From Pholis gunnellus (lineage: Eukaryota; Chordata; Actinopteri; Perciformes; Pholidae), in NCBI GenBank assembly GCA_910591455.2, contig OU342817.1, forward strand, positions 10,500,415 through 10,564,414: a stretch of DNA of 64,000 bases, written 5' to 3'. Position numbers and translations under genes: made by a program. The notes under the pieces are model-generated. The model saw only the letters and a list, made by a program, of their open reading frames with translations. It was not told the DNA's origin and searched no databases. Below are positions 1 through 36,237 of this stretch, piece by piece; the first letter of the stretch is position 1; every line of letters starts with the position of its first letter.

Positions 1-19826
<19,826 letters not shown>

Positions 19827-20403
19827 TTAAAATAATAACATTAATGATTATTTTAATAAACTATTTGGTTTTCAAGTAGTTTTATAAAATAATGAATTAG
19901 TATTATTGTAAAATAGCACGTGTAATATTAATGATATGTTTTTATAACACATATTATGTAAAACATTTCTTTCCCTCTTTTTATTTTTGTTTTTAAAATA
20001 AACACCACAAAAATACATACATCATAAAGTCAGATTATCCTGTAAAAAAGCAACAAACTACAAGCAAGTTCAAATAGTCTTACAGTTACAGCAATAACTA
20101 ACATCAACATTATCGTCACCTATACAGTCGTCACACTTTCTAAACATAAATTGAATATATATCCTTCAACCATTATTGGTAATGGTAGTAACAGAAAGGC
20201 ATGGCCTATATAAATACTTATACATAAAATATAAAACTTGAGCTATGAATTTGACACTATTAGAAATGCAGAAAATCCAATATGTGTCTCTATGAGATGA
20301 GAAAAGCACAGATAAAATGCACTATTGAGTTTTAAAGACATAGGCCTACTGTAGACTTTTCTCAGGTCCTGTGCTCCTCAGTGCTGTTTAATAACCTCAC
20401 GAC

Positions 20404-20522
20404 ACTACATTTCCCATACATCACCGCGGTTTAAATCTCGGCTGAGAGGGCTTTGTGGGGCTTGAAGTAGTAAACGATCCACTACTCTGCGAAGCTTGTT
20501 CCACAAAAACTACATTTCCCAG
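20404..20522 (+). promoter_or_regulatory. acbd5: acbd5 promoter with two ZNF143-type motifs
   Basis: ACTACATTTCCCA occurs at 20404-20416 and again, followed by G, at 20509-20522. Both resemble the ACTACAATTCCC core of the vertebrate ZNF143/THAP11 promoter element, often found near start sites of housekeeping genes. They lie between divergent abi1 and acbd5, about 430-545 bp upstream of the acbd5 ATG. Factor binding is an inference from the motif. Confidence 0.55.
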
Positions 20523-20654
20523 ACATACTTAGTAACCTGACGTTGACTGTTTGGCTCATCCTTGACCGGAGTCGGAATCGGCTTTCTACTGCATATTGCT
20601 GACAAACACCGGGCTAATGAAATAATTATTGCACCGGCGAATATGAACTTTTTG
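20523..20654 (+). other. acbd5: Candidate acbd5 non-coding first exon
   Basis: The sequence ATGAACTTTTTG followed by gtgagt (donor at 20655) looks like the end of a 5' UTR exon. A matching acceptor could be at 20908 (gaag), 40 nt before the coding ATG. If so, a tiny upstream frame of five codons (MNFLT) would precede the main start. The left end and use of this exon are not shown by the sequence. Confidence 0.35.
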
Positions 20655-20948
20655 GTGAGTTTCCAACAAATCAGCCGTAGGGAGAATTAAATAATGTAAT
20701 CTATTTGTGCTAAACCGACAATGTCTTATTTAATAAACCACATTTCTCTTAGAATATCCTAGATTAAAGAGGAAACAGTCTGCCTCATTAGATAAGACAA
20801 GTGGCAACCAGCTGCATTGATGAACACATTGTGTTGAAGTGTCCTTCGCTAAACACGCTCTGAACTGATTTGATATTTTTTCCCATTAATTGCTTCATAT
20901 CGTTGAAGACGTGAGGACTGCTTCACTTCATCCTGGTTGGGATTCAGC

Positions 20949-23900
20949 ATGGCGCAGGAGGAGGACATACACAGCCTGGAGGCGAAATTTGTTGCTGCAG
21001 TTAAAGTGATCTGGAGTTTGCCTGAAGAAGGTGATGCTGCTCTATCTTAGTCAGAAAGTGAATTTACTGGTGTTCAGTTTGCGTTATGTGCAATACGGTG
21101 AAGTCCGTGGCTTGTTTGTGCGTAAACACTCCAGGTGATCGACCTACATACAGAGCGTTTAGGAGCTGTAACTCTTAGCTGCCCCTCTATTGATAAAGCT
21201 GCTATAAGCATAAGAGCTGATTAACTGAATTAGTCATATCTCAAGTCTAACAACGCCTGTTCACATGTAATATATATATTATATGTATATATTATGTATA
21301 TTTGCTTCTTTCATTTCTCAGGTCCTTTCCAGCCATCTGATGACATGATGCTGATGTTCTATAGTTACTACAAGCAGGCCACCTTGGGGCCCTGCAACAT
21401 CCCAAAACCTAACGGCTTCTGGGACACTAGTGGAAAAGCTAAATGGTATAAAATGTTGTCTTAATGCACACACGATTGATTTATTCCACAACTAAATTCT
21501 GACAGCTGGCGCATTTGCGTGTTTCACACAAACTAACTCACTAATATTCATACCATCAGAGTCTCGCTCCCTGTCCATTCAGAGCCTATATCAAAGGCAC
21601 AGTCACTGCACATGTCTGCTGTACCATTGTTCCTAATCCATGACTTATTTTAATAATGTAATACCCAGATATTACGCATAATACTGCAAGTATAGATAAT
21701 CCTGCAGTAATACAGAATAGATTAAGATCGGTGAGATTTCTGCATATGTCTGTAGCTTCCCCTTTTTTTTAACAGCTATTCAGTGTTCACTTTCCTCTCA
21801 GGGTTCAAGTGTTGAACTAAGACTTTGTGTTACCAGGGACGCGTGGAGCTCTTTGGGAAATATGACAAAGGAGGAAGCCATGAAGAATTATGTTGAGGAC
21901 ATCCAGCTGGTAAGTCCTTTCAAGGAAAACTAAAGCTGAATACAGGCAGTATGCTTAATAATAAAAAGTTAATACACTTGGAGTACACATCTCTCCTCAC
22001 ATTGATGTTCTTGCTCGGTAAGAAAAGTGTGTGTGCCAAACAAACAGTAAATATATGTATATGTGTAATACATTATGTGCTTACGGAGGCTGATCATCTT
22101 GTGATATAACATTTTTCACAGATTACTGATTCCTGAATCGCTAAAGACACTTTTTTGAAGACAATTTATTTGACTATGAGGCACATCATTTTTTGATTAT
22201 TTTAAAGCCAGTATTAGTTAGTCCAACAACTCTTTGATGGTTTGCTGTGACATTTGCGCCGATATTCCTGGTCCCCAGAGGATGTATCATGCTTTCTCTC
22301 TAGCGCCACCATGAGCATGACTTTGAGTTCCAGTTTGTGTTTATTGCTAATTAGAAAATGTTAGCGTACTAAACTAGGTTAGCATACTTCATTTACACAT
22401 CAGACACATGAGTACATATTTAAAAAAAATAACAACAAAAACAAATACAACAAAAAAATGTAATACAATACAATACGAGGACACCAAGATGCAGGTATAA
22501 TCGTGTATGTAGTATATGGTAAACAATATACTTGCTAAACATCATGATTAGCATTGTTATTGTGAGCATGTTAGCATGATGATGTTAAGTACGGCCTCAC
22601 AGAGCAGCTGCTCTTGTTAATATAAAATGGACTCACTTCATGTATTTGAACAATTTGTTGAACAATGGCAGATGCTTTTATACAACAGCAGACTGCTTTT
22701 ACAAATGTTATTGTGAATTTTTCAGCTCACAGCATCCGGTCCTCCAGTTATCAGCTGTTTTTAATCAGCTTTAATTACATGGTCCAGCAGATAAATCAGT
22801 CAACCTTTGCTCCGTGTAATTACATCTAATTAACCTGTTTTCTGGTGGCTTGTTGAAAGTTGTACCAAACCTGTTAATGCAAAAGCAAGTGCTTCATTGT
22901 AACCATTTCAAATGGTTTTAAAAGGGATTGGAAGAATATGCATGAACATGTATTATTCATGTCTTGTCAGATTCTGGAGACCATCCCAGTCTCGGAAGAA
23001 GTGTCCGATCTGGTCGAGAAGCTTGGCAACTTCTACGCAGAGGTCGACAGAGAAGGAGAAGGAGAAGAAGATAATGAGGTGGACAGCAGACCCTTCACCA
23101 GGCCTTTTGCGAACCATGCAGGTAACGCACACGATCAGTCATGCCATAATAAGAGCAGAATACACTCCAGGGAGCACTGCTGCTCAAGTACTGCTGTTAC
23201 GCATCTTTGTTAGTCACACAGACGACATTTTTTCTAACACTGAGCCTGTCTTACTTGTGTTTTTATCACTAGACGAGCTGGTCAAACAGTTTATCAAACC
23301 GACAATGGAAGGCAAGTCTTTGGTGTTCGTTCGCTGTAGCTGTATACGTTTATTTCAAACTCTTTAAGTTGCTTTCGATGCAGTTTCATTTGATAAAAGA
23401 GTGATAAGTGTACACTGTCCTCGGCTTACACTGCAGGAACTGTAAGAAATGAGATTGTTAGATGAAACGTTCTTGTGTAATCTGTCATGTATGTGCTGTA
23501 GTTAGTCAGTGTGTTGGTTGTTGCCCTTTATCGTTGCCTTTGTGGTATAAGTGTAGTGTGTAGAAGCTGTAAAATGTTCAACTGTCAACTGTGAGTATGT
23601 CTTTGCTTTGTGTAGACGTACGTTGTGCAACATTTACTTAGATAGAGAGTTGATGAAGAGTGTTTCCCTCACTGCTCAGGCTATGGGGATCTGTGGGCTG
23701 ATATACAAAACCTCGGAGAAAATGACAGCAGTGCTCGTTGCATAAGCGTCCTAAGTGGCGAGGAGGCAGAGGGATGCAATGAAAATAGTGAAATCGAGAG
23801 AAATGAGGAAAGTAGTGATTGGAGGAAAAGTGAGGAAGAGGAGAATGGGGATGAAGAAGACAATACAGACGATGAAGACAAGGAGGAGGAGGAGGAGGAG

Positions 23901-24466
23901 GAAAAAGGTACCATCTGTAGTAGAAGTTGTTGGCTGTTTTTGTGCCGTGAAATGTGCTGTGTTGTAGAGGTTAGACACTACACCAACAGTATTTTTACAT
24001 GATTTAAAGGGTTGGGCAGGTGATATTCTATATTCTCTACAGTTGTCATGAATGTAGCTATAGAGACCAAAAACATTGTTTGTAGCAGGCTGTTTACATG
24101 TTTATTTCTGCTGTAAGGTTGGGCATTTCAACATGGGGGTCTATGGGGATTGACTCGCATTTCGACCCGGCCTCAAGTGGCCATTAGAGGAACTGCATTT
24201 TTTGGCTTCATATTTCAGCATCGGGAGTTGCCGCTTGGCCATCACACTTTTATTTTTTCTTTAAGAATAACATTTTCACCACAAAGTGACACCCTTGAGG
24301 TCATTTTCAGGGTGTAGGAAAGTAAATTAATTTAATGCATTTTCCTTCTGTATACATCCATATGCTGTAAATGAGAACAGTAGTGAGATAAAGACAAACG
24401 TCATTTGCACTTTTACACATCCAGGGTGAGAAATTTCAAGACAAAGAGCACCCAAAAATGTTTTGT

Positions 24467-24517
<51 letters not shown>

Positions 24518-26647
24518 ACTGGAGGCCTAACCCGAGGCTGCTGATGGTGGACAAGAGGTGGAGGTCTGACACGAGAGGGTCCAGCAGCAGCATGGAGCCC
24601 AGCATGTCCTCCTTCACCAACGGGACACACAGCTCCCTCAACAGCGAGGTGGAGGAGGAGGAGCTCGCCTGTTGCATGGAGCCCAGTGTCCAGAATAACT
24701 CCTATATGCACTTTAATGGACACCCGAGTCGTAAGATTACACATTAATACAAAATGTGTATACATATTTTTATAACACTGTAAATATATGTATAGCATAA
24801 ATTATTGGTCTTGGAAAATGTTATTGGTGCAGCAGCAAAATACTATCAAAAAAAAGAGAAAACATCACAAGCTAAATGTTTATTATGTAGATGTACATTG
24901 AAGAACAATAGAATTTACCATTTTGTCTGTGTGCAGGGCATACTGATGCTTTTCCTGAGAAGAACCATCGATCCACAGACTCAGATAATGAGGAATTCTG
25001 TGACTCGATGGAGCATCTGGCCATGGAAGAGGTGTGGTGTCCCTCCTCCTTAGTGTGTACAACATCAAAGGATTAGTTTCGACATTGCGGGAAATATCCT
25101 TATTTACTTTCTTTCCGAGAGCGAGATGAGCTTCTTTTCTCATGTAACTCTCAGTAAGAAAGCAAATAAGAAACTAACTATCCCTTTATTCACATCAACA
25201 TTATTGAAATAAAGTCATAAAGAGTTGCAAAGTAAATACAATACAATAATGTGTTCTGACCTAATAATGGCCATTCAAAACTGTGGTCGACTCTCTTCTT
25301 TTCCTATCAAGGGGCGTTCGACATCAAAAATACTGTCACCTGGATCGGGAGCTGCCTCAGTGTTTGAGAGCAACACTACCCTTAAGGGAGGAGAGGATCA
25401 AGTATTCATGGGAGATTCCTACCTTAAAGAAGGGATTAGTGCAAGCCAGCACAACAGCTCCTTGTCAAGAAGAGGGAGAGGTGAGCCTGTCGACTTTGAT
25501 TTACACTGACACCGTATCCCTAATTTAGCTTTCTTCTAAGATGTGTACTTGTGTCACCCTCCTATAGCATTTTAAGGCATCTGATACCCTAAAACACAGC
25601 AGGACTAGTGTGTAGCATTTAGGGGATATTTATTAGCAGAAATGGAGTATAATATCATTAAGTATCTTTTCTTTAGAGTATTATCAACTCTTCACTGAGA
25701 CGGCAAATGTTTCTACGGTAGCCCAGAATAGAAAACTAAACACTGGCTCTAGACAGGGCCATTCACACTTTTGTGTTTTGGCGTTGGCCACCGCAGTTCT
25801 CCTACATGCTTGTCATCCTGAAGAAGTTTCAGTTGGTTTCAATCTGCAACCTCACTGCCAAATCCTACACACTACACCTTTAAGCTGTCACATTCTGACT
25901 CCTGTTTCAGGTTCACGGTCGCCAAGGACTGCCTGCGGCGCTCTTCGTTGTGCCAGTGTCGATGCTGCCTGCTGCTGTGTGTCACATAGCAGACGTCCAA
26001 TCAGCTCTGCCAGAGGAAACGTCAATGAGCAAATAGCTACAGCTCTGCTGCGGCTGCAGCGTGACATGGCCACGGTGTTGCAGAGGCTGCACGCTCTGGA
26101 GGCGCTTGCGGCGTCACAGGTGAAAGAGCAGAGGTTTTAAACCACAGTGTGTATTATACTGAAATGTACCGTTGCATGACAATTTATTATATATTAATTA
26201 ATGGATCTCTATATTTCGTTATTGAATTTTTCAGTCAAGATCATCTTCGCCAAGGCAGGAGGACTCCCTAGCTGTAGCACAAAAGGTTCTTGTAGATTTT
26301 TATTTCAAACTAAATATTATCATGTTTTCCTATACTTTATTTTACGACCAAGTTTTATCCAATCAGGAAACAAACAGTTGCTTTAATGCAAGTTTCTGTT
26401 TTTATAGTTCCTGAGGCCATCTTGGTGGCCTTTTGACTTTTCTCCACTCACTGTGGTGTTGACTGCACTCTGGCCTCTGGTTGCCCATTGGCTTGTCCAG
26501 CTTTATTTACAACGGAGGAGAAGGTGAGCAAAATGCTGATCAAGAATGTCCTGGTCTATTATCACGTATTACTTTTGCTTTATAGCCATACTACAAACTA
26601 CCAAAACTCAGTTTCATCTTTTTCCCCCTCACAGGAAAATCCCCTGA
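20949..26647 (+). CDS. acbd5: Acyl-CoA-binding domain protein 5
   Basis: Tail-anchored peroxisomal protein that binds very-long-chain acyl-CoA and tethers peroxisomes to the ER through VAP proteins. Exons: 20949-21030, 21322-21445, 21837-21909, 22971-23121, 23273-23311, 23680-23907, 24518-24730, 24937-25031, 25312-25480, 25911-26119, 26235-26285, 26408-26523, 26635-26647; all phases close, giving 520 residues (human about 534). The acyl-CoA-binding domain spans about residues 9-95, with FYSYYKQAT and KWDAWSSLG. A very acidic tract comes from exon 6. An FFAT-like motif, [15 protein letters not shown] (about 316-330), matches the VAP-binding site of human ACBD5. A coiled coil lies around 436-461 ([18 protein letters not shown]), and a C-terminal membrane anchor at about 492-512 is followed by RRRRKIP. 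The intron after exon 5 has a GC donor. Start: good Kozak context and family-like N-terminus. Confidence 0.95.
22225..22620. repeat. Degenerate teleost interspersed repeat
   Basis: Inside the acbd5 intron between exons 3 and 4. It has features I recognise from a common fish repeat: CTCTAGCGCCACCATGAG near the middle and GTGAGCATGTTAGCATGATG before GCCTCACAGAGCAGCT at the end. Boundaries are approximate and the family name is not certain. Confidence 0.5.
24471..24515 (+). repeat. acbd5: (CT)n serving as polypyrimidine tract
   Basis: About 22 CT units run directly into the acceptor ag (24516-24517) of acbd5 exon 7. The microsatellite therefore forms the whole polypyrimidine tract of that splice site. 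Confidence 0.9.
25099..25170. mobile_element. Short fold-back relic
   Basis: Arms 25099-25121 and 25148-25170 are imperfect inverted copies (CTTATTTACTTTCTTTCCGA against CTTATTTGCTTTCTTACTGA). The arm sequence matches the start of the elements at 48386 and 49569. It is an internally deleted copy in an acbd5 intron. Confidence 0.55.
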
Positions 26648-27463
26648 ATTATCTGTCAACCGTCGGCATCAATCAAAGAACATGAAGCTCGGATGGAATT
26701 GTTGCACTTTTGTTGCTTTGTGGCTTTTTCAATTCCCTTCACAGACGGAGTATAATGAGGCTCCAGTAGAAATGGAGAGGCTACTTTAGATAAATGAATG
26801 GTCAGAAAGGTGTGTAAGACTCTGCCATATAGTGTAGCATTTTGACTTCATGGATACTTTTTACGTGTTTTAAGAAACAGAAGATTTGTGCATTATAAAT
26901 GCTGGCACATTTTCTTTGTTGTAGTGATCTTAGCATTAGGTGGTGGTCTTATTTATGACATGTCTCACAGACCACCAGGAACGCAATATACACTTAACTC
27001 ACATCACTGAGTCAACTATTTATTGAAATTAATTCGTGATTATACAGTCGCTGTTGACCTTCAGCGATTCCCCATTGTCATAATTGTCATTGTTATTTAT
27101 TGTACTTTTTTTTTAGCTTTCTTTCATGTTTTGTCAGACAATATTTTCTTCTGATTATTAAGAACTTTTATATTTATTGTTAGAAATATAGAAATATTTT
27201 AGGTTAATTTCCTTATAGACCAAATAGAGATGTTGACCAATATTGTATTCATGTGTAAAGGTATATATTTATTTTATGGCATCAGTGCAATAGTGTCAGA
27301 GATTGCACCTTTGCATAAAGTGAGAAACAGAGAAAAGACAATCCATACATTCCAGTTTCTTGTCAGCTGTACAGTGAAAATTAAGATTTATCTAAAGAAA
27401 GGGTGTGGTGCTCTCAAATATACAGTTGTTAAACATAAGTACGTGAAGCACATTTTGACATGC

Positions 27464-27469
27464 AATAAA
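27464..27469 (+). terminator. acbd5: acbd5 polyadenylation signal
   Basis: Canonical AATAAA 817 bp after the acbd5 stop codon and before the fold-back element. The first clear signal downstream of the stop; use is inferred. Confidence 0.55.
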
Positions 27470-27640
27470 CGTATTCTTTGGACAAACACATTTATTGTAG
27501 TGTATCTTTGATTTTGATGTTAAAAAATGGAGATAATTGGCTGAATAGCTGTGACAGCTTGTGGAATGAGGATACTTACTTTCTGCTATAACCATGAACT
27601 GGGGAATATAGGTTTTAAGTATAGTTAAATCGCAATGATA

Positions 27641-27855
27641 TGGAAGCCCATTTCCAATAAAGATCCTGTAAGTCATTATAATGTATCTGCATGAGATAGT
27701 ATCTCATTATTATGAGATAGTAAGTCGAAATTATGAGATAGTAGATACATATCTCATTATTATATGATTGTAAGTCATTATTTTGAGATATTATCTCATT
27801 ATAATCACTTACAAGATCTTTATTTTTTCCTCACAGTGGTGGAAATGGGCTTCCA
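27641..27855. mobile_element. Fold-back MITE with TA flanks
   Basis: Terminal inverted repeats begin TGGAAGCCCATTTCC (27641-27655) and end with its exact complement (27841-27855). TA dinucleotides flank both ends (27639-27640, 27856-27857), as expected for a TA target duplication. The interior is also self-complementary (GATCxTGTAAGTxATTATAA arms, ATCTCATTATTATGAGAT cores), so almost all 215 bp can fold back. There is no coding capacity. The TA duplication suggests Tc1/mariner-type mobilisation, but no transposase source is visible. Confidence 0.85.
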
Positions 27856-28164
27856 TACATTTATCACATTTTAGACTGGTGTGAACTTGCTGAATAATAA
27901 TGTTAAAGTTTTACATTAACTTTAGATAGATACACGGAACTTAAACTGGGTCAGAAGAAGGAGAACATTAATCAGGGTTACAACGTGTTACAACACGATA
28001 GAGGTCACATCCGGGTTCATTTTCAGCTAGCGCTGAAGTTCGCAGTTTCACTTGCTATGCCTGCTACCGTGAGCTAAGTTAAATAAATACGGACCTTTAA
28101 CTCTCAAGGACAGGGGCTCAACTTGTGCAGCTTAACGGCCGTTGTGTACCAGAGAGAATAAAAC

Positions 28165-33938
<5,774 letters not shown>

Positions 33939-34401
33939 AACTTGCAAGCACAACGACAATCAAGAGGGTAGCAACAGGGGGGGGAAGAGGGTCAGGTTTG
34001 TAGAGCTCAGGGGTCATGGAAGGAGGGACGCACTCAATTCATGAGCAGTGAATAAGTGCTCATGTGGGACTATGTCACATCCTCACGCTGTCCCCTTCGT
34101 TGTAATCTCATCGATATTCCCAGATAGGTAGTTCTGTCATGCGGCACTTAAACATAGCGTTCCTGTGTCACATGTTAACAGGTTAAATGTGAAGTATGTT
34201 GCTCAGGTCACTCGTTTCAGTTGCTGGGAGGAAATAATACATGAATGTAATTATGCACCTCAAACAGAAAAGCAGCATGATTCATAATGTTAATTGTTGA
34301 AAGAGGAGTTGAAATTTGTTTAAAATCTGTTGAGCCAGGTCTGTTCAGACCCGTCCATGGGAAATGCTGATCTTTAGCCCAAAGAGCTGCCGTGCAATCG
34401 T

Positions 34402-34407
34402 AATAAA
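34402..34407 (+). terminator. yme1l1: yme1l1 proximal polyadenylation signal
   Basis: AATAAA about 465 bp after the yme1l1 stop. A likely proximal 3' end, with a second candidate downstream. Confidence 0.5.
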
Positions 34408-35571
34408 ACTTTAACTGAATCTCAACTCCTATGTGTCACTTGTCCTTCAGGGTTTGTGTTCATATGTTATTTGTCTAGTATATCTTCCAGGCCAGGTGAC
34501 ACTCTCTAACTAAGCACCGAGAAGTGTCACAATGTCGTGCTGCTCTTTGACTTTCCATTGGATTCTTTGTATGTATACATGTATGTATCTACACTCGCTT
34601 GTCCCCCTCTGCATATATGTACCTGTTACTTATCTTGAATGGTGGCCTTTTGGGGAATGTACTGTTAAGATGTGTTTTTTTTCATTTTGAAGGAGGAAGT
34701 ATATAAAGTTGAACTCGGCACTTTGGGTAATGTAGGTGTAAGAATTGAAAATGCACTTGTGCGCTCTTCATGTAATGTATTGCATTCATGCTGCGTGTAC
34801 AGACGGAACAATTACTGATGCTCAGCCTCACAAAGCATGCAACAAATACAAGCTGTGTTCATCCTGTGATCTTTAGGATTTCTGGCCTAATTTATTTAAG
34901 TAGTCCGAGTTTGGCTTCTGAAAAAGCCTCAGCAGAATATCAGTTTTTTCTGGAAAATGCAAATGAATTTGTCAAAGACTCTCATCTTTAGATTATTCAG
35001 ACAAACAACAAGGCCAGTTATCAGTTATTGTTCGTTGGTGTTATATCAAAGCAGAGAGATGTCTCACATCTCGTGCTCTACCTTTCTTTCCACACATTGT
35101 GTGCAGTGGAAGAAAGATGCCAATCTTCAATGCCTACTGGCACTGCTCTCTGTATAAAGGAAGTTAGGGTGTCTAATTGTAAAGTGAAAATCTTGGTAGA
35201 AACATGCAGTTATGCCTCTTAAAATGTTCCAATTTTCAAGTGAATTTACAGCAGCAGTGTGTGAAATCCATATTTTTATCTTCTTTAATTGAAAGTGTAA
35301 CTCGTGTCATGATTACCACCAGCATATATGCTTCATGTTGTTACCTTTTTCAGTTTTTTGATTCAAGTCGAGACCCAATCTCTTCAGTTTATTGGCCTTT
35401 TTTCCATGTTTAGCTGTATATATGATTGGGATGTAATGGGAACATTGTATATAAATGTATAGTGATGCTTTTATGCTGAGAACTGTTGATGAATGGCTCT
35501 CTGCTGTTGATTGACAAAATCTCTCAACAATGCGATGGATGTGGTTAATGAATGTTTGTTGAGCTGAGATA

Positions 35572-35577
35572 AATAAA
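35572..35577 (+). terminator. yme1l1: yme1l1 distal polyadenylation signal
   Basis: AATAAA about 1.63 kb after the stop, followed by a T/GT-rich stretch at 35600-35616 as in a downstream element. Suggests a long 3' UTR form. Confidence 0.55.
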
Positions 35578-36053
35578 AAGAAGCCCAAATGAAAACATGT
35601 GATTTTTTTGTGTGTTCGGTCTGTGAGTCAAAATGTTCTTAAGATTTATTGTTACATAAAATGAGGCAGCACATAGCTCTGTTACAAATTAGACAAAATG
35701 CACAAGGTTTTACATGTCGAACAGAATAGATTAAGAATCATTCTTTTGTTTAGTACACGAAAATCACAAAATAATTATTAAACTCAAACTGAAGTCAAAA
35801 CTACTGATTTTACTAAGATACTACAAAATCAGTAGTATTTCCTTGGTGTGTATTTTGACTCGTGTAGTTTGTACACAATTGTAATTAGTAGAAAGAAGAA
35901 ATGTCCCACCATGATAGCGCCTTTTACATGTTCTCTATGGCACAAACGGTGGAATTACAATTTCAACGACAACATGAGCATGCATATTACCCAGAAATCA
36001 TAATTGGATTTCTCTATATGACAAAAATACCAAAGAAAATAAGAAAGTATTCA

Positions 36054-36080
36054 TTTATTGAAGTTTAAAAAAAGTTTATT
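36054..36080 (-). terminator. ptchd3-like polyadenylation signals
   Basis: On the minus strand AATAAA occurs at 36075-36080 and 36054-36059, about 160-185 bp past the stop codon. Confidence 0.55.
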
Positions 36081-36237
36081 CACAAATTCTTCTGTGAACG
36101 GTGTATTTCTGAGGTGGCAATCTGAATTACTTGCAGGGGCCTGTTCTTTGCCGAACAGTATGATAGTGGACCCGCCACCACAGGCCCCGGTGCAACCGCA
36201 ATGCCTGCCCTCTATATTTACACCCCTGATCCCCACG

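Larger units (their letters stand above)
26648..28164. other. acbd5 3' UTR and acbd5-yme1l1 intergenic
   Basis: The acbd5 3' UTR probably runs to the AATAAA at 27464-27469. A fold-back element follows at 27641-27855, then about 300 bp of yme1l1 promoter and 5' UTR. No other gene was seen. Confidence 0.6.
33939..36237. other. yme1l1 3' UTR and convergent gene gap
   Basis: Convergent region between yme1l1 (plus) and the ptchd3-like gene (minus). It contains two plus-strand poly(A) signals and two minus-strand ones, and an imperfect inverted repeat near 35791-35856 (core ACTACTGATTTT paired with AAAATCAGTAGT). Small open frames in 34788-35413 show no family resemblance. Confidence 0.6.

Noticed and set aside
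22912..23367. 151-codon plus-strand open frame
   Set aside because: Shadow frame across acbd5 exons 4 and 5 and the intron between them.
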